A stretch of DNA of 64,000 nt from Hansfordia pulvinata (GCA_006538405.1 BJKQ01000012.1:1275001-1339000), one strand, 5' to 3'; counted from the first letter of the stretch, positions 34,627 through 48,130 are shown. A program made the numbers and translations. The notes: generated by a model not told the origin, from the sequence alone.

Positions 34627-35400
34627 CGAGTTCGAAAACGAGTTTGAAAGCGAAAACGAGACTTTATTCCTTGCATTCATCGGAGACATTGCTAAGGCTA
34701 TGTACAGACACATGACCTGGCTGGCCGTGCTGGCAATGGACGACACGCCGGTCTGCTGTAGTACTCATCGTCCTCCCTTTCGTCGCTACAAGAGACCTGG
34801 CTGCCCGTGCTGGCAATGGACGACGAGGCAGCCGGTCTGCTGCAGTACTCGTCGCCCTCCACATCGTCGCTGTACGACACCTGGCTGGCCGTGCTGGCAA
34901 TGGACGACAAGGCCGCCGGTCTGCTGTAGTACTCATTGTCGGCCCCGTCGTCGCTGCAGGAGACCTGGCTGGCCGTGCTGGCAATGGATAACAAGGCCGC
35001 CGGACTGTTGTAGTACTCGTCGTCACCATCGTCGCTGTACGACACTTGGCTGGCCGTGCTGGTAATGGACGATAAGGCCGCATGCCTGTTGCAGTACTCG
35101 CCATCGGACGACTCGTCCGAGTCGCCGAAGCTGCGGCGGGCATTTTTAGCATGCGTCTCTGGCCGCGCTAGTAATGGACGACGAAGCCGCTGGTCTGCTG
35201 TAGTATTCTTCGTCCGAAGACTTGTCGGAGTCGCCGAAGCTGTGCCGTATGAGTTTGGCGTGCGTCTTAAGCTTCACCTCCTCGTGGGACATATCGCCGT
35301 TAAGAACGGTAATGGGATTGTTATTAGCCTCTCCACGTAGCTTGTAATCGATGCACGTTTTACACCACTTTAAGGTCAGTAAAGTACGTTAACATGGACG
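34627..35400 (-). pseudogene. Copy 1 of an unknown repeated gene ('MSHEE' family) with internal 27-28-residue repeats
   Basis: On the minus strand the segment reads WCKTCIDYKLRGEA, GDMSHEEVKLKTHAKLIR, FGDSDKSSDEEYYSRPAA, then four to five tandem repeats of the type ASQVSYSDDxxDDEYYSRPAALSSIAST. Their DNA period is 84, 84 and 81 bp, marked by CCTGG at 34716, 34796, 34880 and 34964. A frame change and a stop near 35140 separate the MSHEE part from the repeats. Three further copies or fragments lie at 36.9-37.25, 43.0-43.2 and 53.3-53.5 kb. The family is not recognised; it may be the end of a transposon-encoded protein. Confidence 0.6.
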
Positions 35401-35930
35401 GTGTGCTTACTAGGTCACTTTGGTTCCGTTAAGCCTTGCTGAAGGAGTCCTGTTAAAGGAGTCCTTCGGCTTAAGCACACGGCCCGGCACATCTCTGTAT
35501 GACTTGGTTCCGGCTGAGGGCGTGGGTAGTAGTCAAGCTGGTCGATTCGACTGTGACCCCGTTGTTAGAGCGCTAGGCTTAAAGCCACTTCCGTTCGAGT
35601 ACGGGTGCTGAGACGTCAGAGAAAGGCATTCATAAGCATTGATGGTGATGAAGCCGGCGGACGGTCGAACGGGAGGGATGGGACGAGACGAGGCGCTGCG
35701 GGCCACGGTCGGCGGAGGCGGAGGAGTGGGTGGCGAGTGCGAGCACGTACCATAGCGGAAATATGCTGGGCCACACAACGATTGTTCAGCAAGAATCCTT
35801 GTGGATTAAGGAGATTAAACTTGAACTTGCGTAGCCTAGCAGGAAGCTGTCCTTTCGCTAATACCAGAAATTTCCAAGCGATACTGTGATACCCGGAGGA
35901 GTAAGAGGAAGATCCGCAGCCAAGAATCAG
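35401..35930. other. Island sequence without supported gene
   Basis: It contains one local duplication (GGAGTCCTGTTAAAGGAGTCC near 35443-35463). Short frames only. Confidence 0.5.
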
Positions 35931-36240
35931 TTCGCCCCCCTAAAAAGATCCCATGACGAGGAAAGGGGGTTGAAGGCAAGGAATCGAGACGAGGACGTTA
36001 AGCGATAGAGACGGGTGAAGCTGGAGGGCGTTAAACCAGGATAGACGATGGAGGACAGTTGAACGGGTGAGGATAACGAGATGGAAACGTCAGACGATAA
36101 GGACGGGTGAAGCTGGAGGGCGTTGAACGAGTGAGGGCAAACGATGGAGGGCAGCTGAACGGGTGAGGACAACGAGATAAGAACGTTAAACGATAAAGAC
36201 GGGCGAAGCTGGATAATAGGCTATATGGCCGATGATTAAA
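35931..36240. repeat. Degenerate tandem repeat with ACGGGTGAAGCTGGAGGGCG units
   Basis: About two and a half units of roughly 95 bp; the recurring core is GACGGGTGAAGCTGGAGGGC followed by GATGGAGG and ACGGGTGAGGA. The flank CCATGACGAGGAAAGGGGG at the left edge recurs in altered form at 36705 (CCGTGACGAGGGAATGTGG). Confidence 0.7.
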
Positions 36241-36299
36241 ACGAACGAGACCTTAACGACGTGTGAATATGGGTGGAGCGTGTCCGGATGCTTAGTGAG

Positions 36300-36700
36300 A
36301 GAATGGGGGCGAGGATAGTAGATGATAAGTCGAGTTGCCTAGCGAGGGAATAGGGGCGATCAAGGTGCCTAACGAGGGGATAAGAGGTGAGGGCGGTAGA
36401 TGACAGGTCGAGGTGCCTGGTAAGAGAATGGGAGTGAGGGCGGTAGATGATAAGTCGAAGTGCCTGGCGAGGGAATAGGAGTGAGGGCGGTAGATAACAG
36501 GTCGAGTTGCCTGCGAGGGAATAGGGGCGATTAAGGTGCCTGGCGAGGGGATAAGAGGTAAGGGCGGTAAATGATAGGTCGAGGTGCCTGGTAAGAGAAT
36601 AGGAGTGAGGGCAGTAAATGACAGGTCAAGGTGCCTGGCGAGGGAATTGGAAGTGAGGGTGGCAATAGGAGGGTGCTGGTGGCAGTGGTGATGATAGCGG
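36300..36700. repeat. Minisatellite with 47-48/29-30-bp units in a 171-bp higher-order array
   Basis: The marker GCCT (unit AGGTGCCTGGCGAGGGGATA) falls at 36337, 36367, 36415, 36462, 36509, 36538, 36586 and 36633. Spacings are 30, 48, 47, 47, 29, 48 and 47, so the pattern repeats every 171 bp. A shorter related array is at 50155-50310. Confidence 0.85.
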
Positions 36701-36777
36701 CAGAAGTAGATCCCGTGACGAGGGAATGTGGTTAAAGGTAAGGAATCGCTAGGGCTCGCCTGGTATGCTGCGACATG

Positions 36778-36900
36778 TATATTATCACAATTTTCACTTA
36801 ACGTATTGCTATTTATCGATGTTAATTAAGAAACATTTTAATACCCAGGTTACTTAATTAATTTAAGCTGTTACGGACTTTATCTTATGTATTCGATCGA
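36778..36900 (+). repeat. Dispersed repeat T, copy 1 (strongly RIP-altered)
   Basis: It matches 43273-43360 and 48395-48480. CACTTAACGTATTGCTATTT at 36795-36814 corresponds to CACTCAACGGATTGCCAGTC at 43281-43300: CA became TA three times and one TpC changed. Confidence 0.75.
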
Positions 36901-37250
36901 GACATTATTAAGTAAACGGCTATGTATAAACATATGACCTGGCTGGCCGTGCTAATAACGGACGATAAAGCCGCCGGTTTATTATAATACTCGTCGTCGG
37001 CCTTATCGTCGCTGTAAGAGACCTGGTTAGCCGTGCTGGCAACGGACGATAAAGCCGCCGATCTATTATAATACTCGTTATTTAAAGACTCGTTTAAATC
37101 GCCGAAGCTGCGGTGGATAAGCTTAGTATACGTTTTAAGCTTTATCTCCTCGTGCGACATGTCGCCGTTAAGGACGGCAATGGGAATGCCATCGGCCTCC
37201 CCACGCAGCTTGTAATCGATGCACGTTTTGCACCACTTTAAGGTCAGCAA
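36885..37250 (-). pseudogene. Copy 2 of the 'MSHEE' repeated gene
   Basis: The 121-codon open frame starts MLTLKWCKTCIDYKLRGEAD, followed by AVLNGDMSHEEIKLKTYTKL, FGDLNESLNNEYYNRSAA and two repeat units (ALSSVASTANQVSYSDDKAD). Compared with copy 1 it is AT-rich: GTGCTAATAACGG here against GTGCTGGCAATGG there. It is still open by chance of the mutations. It probably lacks its true 5' end. Unknown function. Confidence 0.55.
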
Positions 37251-37299
37251 AGAGCAAGGGCGTAGACGAGGATTGTGTGCTTACTGGATCGCTCTACTG

Positions 37300-37470
37300 C
37301 TTCGCGGACCATGGTGCCTCGCGGGCGGGCGCGTCCGCAGCTCTGACTGCGTGAGGGGCTTGAAGGACCTTTTAATTATCCTGCGATGCCAGGTTAGCGG
37401 TAGTCAAGTGGTGTCTGGGTCCAGACGTCACTCACTCCATTGGCCCAGGCCGACGCTACGTTGTAGCCAT
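37300..37470 (-). repeat. Dispersed repeat E (exon-like unit), copy in minus orientation
   Basis: The minus strand reads TTGACTACCGCTAACCTGGC ATCGCAG and then GATAATTAAAAGGTCC. It corresponds to 51574-51640 and 51750-51840 (GACTACCGCTGACCTGGCAT) and, in its own orientation, to 50525-50650. It is interrupted at about 37455 by the hairpin element. Confidence 0.7.
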
Positions 37471-37697
37471 CCCTGGCACTCGCCACTCGCCGTTTCTGCT
37501 TTCTCATTCAAGTCCACGTGCATGTGATCTTGAATGAGAAAGCAGAAGCGCTACACTGTAGCCATCTCTGCCACTCGCCACTCGCCGTCTCTGCTTTCTC
37601 ATTCAAGACCACATGCATGTGGCCTTGAATGAGAAAGCAGAAACCGAGTGGCGACGGCGGGAGGGAGATATGGAGTGCCAGTGGTGGCTACAACGTA
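37455..37697. mobile_element. Hairpin element: inverted termini and two near-perfect 50-bp palindromes (MITE-like)
   Basis: The outer ends are inverted copies, CGCTACGTTGTAGCCA (left, from 37454) and TGGCTACAACGTAGCG (right, to about 37700). Inside are two palindromes centred at about 37521 and 37615, each built of CTGCTTTCTCATTCAAG and its complement around GTGCATGTG/CATGCATGTG. The second palindrome differs at only one base pair. No ORF. I see no convincing target-site duplication. A non-autonomous DNA element is the simplest reading. Confidence 0.65.
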
Positions 37698-37724
37698 GCG
37701 CCTCTGATGGACTTCCAACAAAGC

Positions 37725-37845
37725 AGAGCCAGCAGTGGAGGAAGTGGAAGAGACTAGCGTGCGGTGGGGTCCCAGCAGAGAGAGCCAGCAGTGGAGGAAG
37801 TGGAAGAGACTGGAGTGGCGGTAGAGTCCCAGCAGAGCGACGAGC
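37725..37845. repeat. Two-copy tandem repeat (about 58 bp)
   Basis: GCCAGCAGTGGAGGAAGTGG AAGAGACT followed by GTCCCAGCAGAG occurs twice in direct succession. Confidence 0.8.
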
Positions 37846-37923
37846 TCGAGGGCTGTAAGCTATAAAAGTTAGCATCATTATAGATTAGGATTTAAAGATA
37901 GAACAAGCCTGGATACCTGCCTA

Positions 37924-38260
37924 GTAGTCGCGCCGGTCGGCCGTGGTATAACGGACATATATGTAATCCGGTATTATAATCGAGTTATTAAGGTTATAAT
38001 CCAGTAAACGCCATGGCGGTATTGGCATAAAGCGGCCTATTATAACACCTTATTATCCTTTTAAAGGATCAATAAAGATAAGTAATAAATATAAGTAAAA
38101 AGGGATGGACGGCGGCATCGTGATTACCTTATTATATACCTAGAAGAGGGCGAGCGATGGAACTGAATTAGATAATAAGGAATGAAGGGGCGCGGAAAGA
38201 CAGGATTCGGGCGGGTTGTAAAGGCACAGCTTAAGATGGTGAGGTAGCGATGAGTGGACG
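37924..38260 (+). repeat. Dispersed repeat V, copy A (RIP-altered), inverted relative to copy B at 52.65-52.99 kb
   Basis: TATTGGCATAAAGCGGCCTA (38020-38039) corresponds to CATCGGCATGGAGCGGCCTA on the minus strand of 52878-52897. Across about 260 bp the differences are mainly C-to-T and G-to-A in this copy. Confidence 0.8.
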
Positions 38261-41701
<3,441 letters not shown>

Positions 41702-43000
41702 TGTGAACACGATGACCAGTCGCGGGTTGAGGATGGGATGGGGAGTGGAGAATTGAGGGCGATAGAGTCAGGTGGAGGGAAGGGTGAGAAAAGGTCAGAG
41801 GGAAATGCTGGAGGTTGAGGTTTTTCTCGGGAGCTCTCGGGCCAGCCAGGAGAATCTGTCTGTTCCACCCTGCGGCCTTGCACCACCCGCTCTGCGCTCC
41901 ACGGGGCGCCACGGCGACCCGCTGTTCGAGCGTCCATTGCCCAATCCACGCCACGTGACTTGCTGGAACCGGCTAGCGGCCCATCTTACCCAGCTGGCGT
42001 CGGACTGCCCATGACCCCGGGCTACGACGCTGTCACCTGTCTGTCTTTACCGGGCTATTTCGCGCCGGAAAAACCTCAGGCGTCTGCCTCGCCTTGCCCG
42101 TCCTGCGCGCCCCTGGTCGGCGGGTGCTTGGGTGGGCCGGCTTGCTGCTTGCCGGAACCGTACGGGACCAGGACCAGACCCATGCCCTCCGCCTACGAGT
42201 ACATAGCAGCCTCCGTCCCGAGCAACAACACAGCACCGGCCAATGGTCTGAAGGCACTCTACGAGTACTCCGCATACGACCTCGGGGGTTCTCGAGTCCC
42301 TGGAGCTCCCGCGTTGTATGTCTACATTAGGTAGGTAAGGTAGGTAGTATGCGTAACAGTCACTGGATGAATAGTGAATCGTGGGTATGTGAGTACTCCT
42401 TATGTAAAAAAAAAAAAAAAAAAAAAAAAAGTCAATTACACTGCTTGCGCCACACATGAAGTGTCAGGTTAGGTAGGCACTGCTCAAGTAGGCACTTACG
42501 AGTACCTTAAAGTTGCAGCAAAACGCGCGGCTATCGCAGGGCGCGCGCGAAGTTCCCGGCTCCATAATTGTGCGCGTCTATCCGTTGCTACTCATAAGTA
42601 CGAGTAGTAGCTGCCGAGCCAGCGAGGTACTTGCCTGGTCGCGCGCCCACTGGGAACAGGCAAAGTACTGCAGTGAGTCGTTTTTGGTTTGCCAGAGAAG
42701 CCTCTACTCAGACGAGCTATCCCACCCATGCACTACGAGTATGGTCCCTACTCCGTACTGTTTTTCTCACATACGACTTGACGAAACCCGCAAGCCACTT
42801 CCCCCCCCCTTCTTAGCTCTGCCTTCTGCTATGGTGTCGTCTGTGGCCCAGCCGAGGACATCCACAATGCTCTGATTACCATGTTATTACCGCTCCCGAC
42901 CCGTACCCACCACTAATTTTACAACCGGCGCGTACGGAGTCTAGCGTGCCGGTCTAATACGGCAACATACCGTACTCGTACGTACTCGTAGGCACTAGGT
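41702..43000. other. 1.3 kb ATP2 upstream region
   Basis: No gene. It has a 25-base A run (42406-42430) and seven copies of TACTCGTA/TACGAGTA (42194, 42260, 42497, 42599, 42734, 42973 and 42983), plus GGTA-type short repeats near 42330. Confidence 0.65.
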
Positions 43001-43039
43001 ATTCCGTATTCAATCCCGTCGCGCGCTTTATCAGCCGGG

Positions 43040-43140
43040 ACCCACGTTGGACGATTCATCAGAGTCGCCGAAGCTGACTGGACAAGTTTGGTCTGCGTCT
43101 CATGTGATACATCGAAGGCTTGGAGATGTGCCTGCGAAAT
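43040..43140 (-). repeat. Fragment of the 'MSHEE' repeated gene, copy 3
   Basis: The minus strand carries DVSHETQTKL and the DNA TTCGGCGACTCTGATGAATC (encoding FGDSDES in another frame), matching copies 1 and 2. Confidence 0.6.
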
Positions 43141-43400
43141 CTTTCGGTTTCTAGAGACACATTTGCGACCTCTTTGCAATCTGCTTTGCGCGATTAGGGG
43201 ACATGCCATTTTTGTTTCCTAGCTCGCAGTAGACCCCTATGTCACTACAAGAACCTCGCATAAGGACCTCGCGATGTTTTCACTCAACGGATTGCCAGTC
43301 ATCGATGTTGAAATATCTTGATGCCTACGTTACTTCACTAATTCAGGCTGCTGCATCGTTCTTAACTTATCGCTGTTGCCCAGGTGAAATAGAGCCCATG
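43141..43400 (+). repeat. Dispersed repeat T, copy 2 (least altered)
   Basis: It contains TTTCTAGAGACACATTTGCG (43149-43168) and CACTCAACGGATTGCCAGTC (43281-43300), both shared with the copy at 48.2-48.5 kb; the latter is shared in altered form with 36.8 kb. Confidence 0.75.
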
Positions 43401-43764
43401 TCATCCCCTCTCCAACAGGCCGTTGCGCGGCTCGTCCACAGCGGTGGCGAGGCAGACGCGCCTGATAAGGCCCTGCTGGAGGTTAACGGTAGGCTCCCGC
43501 TTGTCGCTGCCGCCCCCCTTGATTACCTCCCCCGTCTCCTCCCTGTCACTGCTTCTGCTGCTGCAGCGACTCAATTGGTCGCGGATCCCGCCCTCGGCGA
43601 GGCGGTCCATGTTCACGCTCTCTGCCGACCTCGCGCCCGCTGATGCTGTGGCTGCGCTCTGGCGCTGGGCCTAAGTGCTGCTTGCGGCGGCGGCGTTGCT
43701 GCTCGAGGTTGTTCCCACTCTGGACTCTTGTAGTCGTCTCTTGCAATCGTTCACAACTGTTTCA

Positions 43765-43835
43765 AAAGCCGTGCATCGAGTTCGAAAACGAGACTTTATT
43801 CCTTGCATTCACCAGAGACATTGCTAACTAGGCGG
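43765..43835 (+). repeat. Short dispersed repeat shared with 34.63 kb
   Basis: CGAGTTCGAAAACGAG, then ACTTTATTCCTTGCATTCA and GAGACATTGCTAA, as at 34627-34695. Confidence 0.8.
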
Positions 43836-43874
43836 CTAAACACATTTGGGCGGCTGAATACATTGGAGCTTTGA

Positions 43875-45245
43875 TCACGGTCCGGGGTTTGGCGGGACCT
43901 TGCCCTTGTTATAGCGCCTAAACCATTCGTACGCACGCCGCTTCTCTCTGTGGTCAATCTCGTCACGGCCCGCGTTATAGTACGTCTTCGCCCAGTTCCT
44001 TCTACGCTGCTTAAACCGGCTGATACTTTTCACATCTTGCCGGTCATGAGTAACGTGTCGTGGTGCGTTGGTGTTGACCTGGGCGCTTATAGCACCCGGC
44101 GAGGCATTCATGCTAGTGTTGACCTGGGCGCTCATAGCACTCGGCGAGGCATTCATGCTGGTGTTGACCTGGGTGCTCAGGACTGGAGCACCTGGCAAGA
44201 CGTCAGTGTTGGTGATGGCGGTGCCAGTGGTCAGGGCCTCGTCACCCTCGCGATGCTCCTGGTTGGCCTCGTAGTCTTTGATGAAGACACCTGACTGATG
44301 ATAGGTGCCTGAGGTCATCATGGGCCGAATGTGCGACGACAAGGCCAAGGCGGTCTCATAGCGATCAAAAGTCTGCTTAACTTCGGCTGATAGAGGGGTG
44401 GTGGTGGGGCGAAAGACGCCGCTTTGTCCGACCGATCGCCTGCTTCGGCTGTTGTTCAGGGACGGCCTGACCTTCTGGATTGGACGCCGTGGGATCGATC
44501 GCATGCGGCGCCTCTTTGCCGGCACCAGCCTGACCTTCTGCAATGGACGACGTGGAATCGATCGCCTGCGGCGCCTTTTTGCTAGTGCCAACCTGATTCT
44601 CCGCAATTGAAAACGTGGGATCTATCGCGATTGGCGCCTCCAAGTCGCTGAGCCTTTTGGTGAGGTTCCTACTCTGGTAGGATGGATGTATAGTGCAGTA
44701 CTGTGGTCGGAAACCCATCAAAGACTTGTCAATCTTCTTCTTGGGGGTCGGCTCGTCAACAGCCTCAAATGGGAATCCATAGTCCTGCGCCCACGATGCG
44801 TTGGCGGCAAGCCAGTTCCTCCAGAAGGGAGGTATGCAGCGATCATCAGGATGCTGCACTAGCCACAGCAGGCCCAGATTGACCAGGTGCAGCTCTAGAG
44901 TTGGTGTGAAATACCCAATCCCAGAACTATGATCACCATAAAGGCGGTAAGCTTCAAGCCGACTCGGGGTTGGGATCTTAACATTGTCTTTGATGATTGC
45001 CTTCCGGAGCTTCGTGTTTTCGGCTTTCGTTGTGCCAGCGTTGTCCGTCATCGTAGATAACGTCTTGAGCGTCGACTGGAGTGGCTTTACATCAGCGATG
45101 TTGGGGGGCTGGCCGCCTGGGTATCTCCTGCTAAGTAAATTGAACAACTCTGAATTGTCCACGTGTGGAGCGGGGGGCATATTGTGAGGAATGGTGGTGG
45201 AGTAGCCTCTGCCGTCGAGCCGAGAACAAGCTCTGGAAGGGGACT
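43875..45245 (-). pseudogene. Degraded paralogue of the unknown gene at 46.7-48.0 kb
   Basis: An open frame from 45180 to 44377 encodes MPPAPHVDNSELFNLL, IPTPSRLEAYRLYGDHSSGI and GLLWLVQHPDDRCIPPFWRN, clearly homologous to residues about 168-350 of the plus-strand gene. In-frame similarity extends upstream to about 45245 before a stop, so about 150 N-terminal residues are missing. After three degenerate repeats (AIDPTxSxAEGQAG...) the frame ends at 44377, but a second frame continues from about 44420 to 43875 with PTTTPLSAEVKQTFDRYE, three QVNTSMNASPxAxSA repeats and a basic end (AYEWFRRYNKGKVPPNPGP). One frameshift near 44400 would join them. Function unknown. Confidence 0.6.
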
Positions 45246-46705
45246 GCTCTAACGAGGTGCCGACTCCAGAGGCACCGCTTACATGATAGTGTTACAGAGG
45301 GAAGCATGAGCGCAGCCATTTAGGAGCAAGTGAGTGCAGGGTGGCTTCCATTACCTGCGCGTGCAGTGCAGGTGAGGACTGCGTGATGAGTGGGTGGCTG
45401 GGATGAAAGGTGGTTCGGAGGAAGTCATACAGCCCTTTGAAATATATGTAGATACAACGGATCCAATAGCCGGGTGAGCCATTGAGACTAATGTTTGATG
45501 TTGGAGAGCAGAGAAACTTGCAGTCGGCCAGCAGGCTCCGGGTCTTCGTCTACACACCCTTTTGAACGTCGATCGCTCTCCCCATCGATCAACTTACACG
45601 TCACGTCGCTCGTGAGTCGTGACCATGTAAATGGAGGGATGACAGCTTCCTACCAAGTAAACAAAGTAAAATAGGTTACCTACCTGGTAAGTGAAGTACA
45701 ATAGATTATCTACCTGGTAAGCGAAGCTCACCTCGGGCGAGCTGGTCAAGCTGTCCGCTCTCCTGCCCCGCCCCGATTCTCGCATCCATAGCTGTGTGAC
45801 AGCGTCGGAAGGACACCTTTAATCTCGGCAGGACGCTCTGCGAGACTCGGTCTCGGCTGAAAGGCAATTCGACAAGGTCACTCGGGCTCGGGTGTGCTAA
45901 CACTGCCCGGTGCTCGTAGTCCGCTGCGAATATTCCCGACTCGCCTGTCTCCCTATTCCCTGGTACCCTTTCTATTACCTGTACCTCGGTAGGTACCTAA
46001 CTCTTATTTTTCCAGCTTTTACATCTACTCCCCCGACCTCTACCTCTCTGACATCTACCTCTCCCCGACCCTTACCTCTCCGACCTCTACCTCTCTGACC
46101 TCTACTACCCCTCCGACCTCTACTTCTCCCATCTCTTCTTCTACCACTTCTGCTTCTCCTACTTTTACTCCTCCCACCTCGTCTCCCGCATCTGCTCCTC
46201 CTGCCTCTACTTCTCCCACCTTTACTTCCTCACCTCGACTTCCGCCCCGGCCGTCTTTGGCAGAAAGTATTGAATCAGCCTCTAACGCCGCACTCATCCG
46301 CAACCCACCTGCACCAGACACACGGTAGGCATAACCCTTCCCACACTTACCCCGTCCCATGCTCTCAACCTCCCGCTTCTACTTTTCTCGCTTTTACCTA
46401 TCCCGCACTTCCAGCTTATCCCCCACTCAGCCTCTCTTACACTTTATTCCTCCCACTTCTGCTTCTCTCGGCCCTTTACCCCCTGCCTCCCAAGCATCGA
46501 CAGAAACGACACTCGTTGACTCCATCTCATCAGCAGTACCTTCCTAATTTGCGCCTATTCAGAGGATCAGCTCCTCCTCCAAATTACCATCACCCGTCTT
46601 CGTCTGTGGCTCATCCCAGCCACCAAGCTCACCCTAGCACGAGGCGGGAACTCATCTTGAAACCACACCTTCACCAACACGACATGCCCGTCGCGACTTG
46701 ACAAG
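45246..46705. other. Spacer between the two oppositely oriented paralogues, with Thr/Ser/Pro-type simple sequence
   Basis: This is the divergent upstream region of both copies. A 30-bp tandem repeat lies at 45651-45728. From 46010 to 46329 the plus strand is an ACCTCTACTTCTCC-like tract that would encode a Thr/Ser/Pro-rich peptide ending at TAG 46327-46329. I treat it as low-complexity DNA, though an upstream exon of the 46.7 kb gene is possible. Confidence 0.55.
45651..45728. repeat. 30-bp tandem repeat (2.6 units)
   Basis: Units begin TACCAAGTAAACAAAGTAAA (45651), TACCTGGTAAGTGAAGTACA (45681) and TACCTGGTAAGCGAAG (45711). Confidence 0.85.
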
Positions 46706-47956
46706 ATGGACTCACCGCCGGTCGACAACGGGGCGCCCTCGAATCCAGAGCTCGAGGGCGAGTCGTCCAAGCCCAGAAAGACAAGGAAGAAGCCGGAGAA
46801 ACGCGTGACGGTTGCTGAGTACAATGCTCAAACCCCATCACTGCCCCTGCGCCCCCAAGCAGTCGTTAGCCCGCACTTCGCCCCGAACCGGCTTCCTGGC
46901 AAAGAGCTCTCATGGTCAGACCAGAAGATAGGCAAGATCAGCTTTCGCTTTGCCCCGTGGTACGAGCACGACCTCCGGCGTCTCGAAATCAGAGTTTATC
47001 AAAGAATCGGGGACCACCCCGATAAAGAAGCGATCAAGCAGAAACACCAGAATCTTGCCTTCATGAAACACGGGTCGAATACCGGCCAACGCGGTCCTTA
47101 TTGGAAGACAGCCATCTGGCAATATGGCGAGGGACAAGAAGGTGACTCGCTCACGAGCCTCGGGGGCAGTGATTACTGGGCCACCATCCTCCGCAACATG
47201 CCTCCGGCTCCGCATGTTGACCTTGATGAGTTCTTCAATTCCCTGGTGAGAATGTCTGCTGGCATCTCGCCTTCGAGTGTCAACGGCATAACGCGTCTCT
47301 ACGAACGCCTCACTCATATTTTCCATTCTCTGTGTTTTCCATCGGCGTCCAAAGTTGACAATGCCAGGCTCTATAAGAGTATCAGCGAAATCAATGTGCC
47401 AACTCCAGGTCAGCTTGAAGCCTACCGACTGTACGGAGACACTGCGTCTGGCATTGGGTATTTCCCACAAAAGCTAGAGATTCTCTTGGTTGGCGCGGGC
47501 CTTCTATGGTTGGTACAGCACCCCGATGATCGCTGCATACCCCCATTCTGGAAGAACTGGCTTGCCGCACATTCGACTTGGGCAAAAGATCACGGATTCC
47601 CCTTCGACCCTGTCGAGGACCCGTTCTTTGACAAGACCAAGGAAGCCGGCGCTGCACATCTCCCCAGCTTTCGACCACGATACTACACGATCCACCCCGC
47701 ATACCCGAAGGAATATCTCACCCGGAAGCTCGATGACTTGTCGTTGCCCCCACGCGACGAGCTCTCTGCCTCACCCCAACGTCCCGCCGCCGACAACACG
47801 CGCGACATCTCGCCTGGTGAAGGACAGCGTCCCGTCCACTACCACACCCACTACCACAACCACAACGATACCCACACCCATACCCACAACCACAACGATA
47901 CCCACACCCATTATGGACCCACAACTACTACCGCAACCGCAACTGATGAGCGTTGA
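46706..47956 (+). CDS. Intact 416-aa protein of unknown family with histidine-rich tail, inside the repeat island
   Basis: The ORF runs from ATG 46706 to TGA 47956 without introns. N-terminus: Pro/Glu/Lys-rich (KPRKTRKKPEKRVTVAEYNA). Residues 45-165 contain aromatic-rich GKISFRFAPWYEHDLRRLEI, GQRGPYWKTAIWQYGEGQEG and LGGSDYWATILRNMPPAPHV. Residues 230-300 hold the part conserved with the paralogue: VPTPGQLEAYRLYGDTASGI, then GLLWLVQHPDDRCIPPFWKN. The tail (about 375-410) is a His/Thr/Asn tract of HYHTHYHNHND-type repeats, potentially metal binding. No signal peptide, transmembrane segment or known transposase motif is seen. Unlike everything around it, it has no RIP damage, which suggests selection or recent arrival. 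Function unknown. Confidence 0.65.
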   Translation: MDSPPVDNGAPSNPELEGESSKPRKTRKKPEKRVTVAEYNAQTPSLPLRPQAVVSPHFAPNRLPGKELSWSDQKIGKISFRFAPWYEHDLRRLEIRVYQRIGDHPDKEAIKQKHQNLAFMKHGSNTGQRGPYWKTAIWQYGEGQEGDSLTSLGGSDYWATILRNMPPAPHVDLDEFFNSLVRMSAGISPSSVNGITRLYERLTHIFHSLCFPSASKVDNARLYKSISEINVPTPGQLEAYRLYGDTASGIGYFPQKLEILLVGAGLLWLVQHPDDRCIPPFWKNWLAAHSTWAKDHGFPFDPVEDPFFDKTKEAGAAHLPSFRPRYYTIHPAYPKEYLTRKLDDLSLPPRDELSASPQRPAADNTRDISPGEGQRPVHYHTHYHNHNDTHTHTHNHNDTHTHYGPTTTTATATDER

Positions 47957-48130
47957 TCTTGACAGTTGCGCTCAAGCGGAGGGAATGAGATATTAATGCG
48001 ATGGAGTTCGGTAAAGGCACGCTCACGACACGTGCTGACGGGGACGGAGAACAATGGAGGGGTTTGTTTCTGGCTTCACATGCGTAGTGGACATACCGTC
48101 GACTGCTGTCGGAGCCGAGAGATGTGCCCG
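47944..48130 (+). repeat. Direct repeat D, copy 1 (3' end and downstream flank of the 46.7 kb gene)
   Basis: GATGAGCGTTGATCTTGACA, GGTAAAGGCACGCTCACGA, GACTGCTGTCGGAGCCGAGA and GATGTGCCC all recur in order at 48950-49133. Confidence 0.85.
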
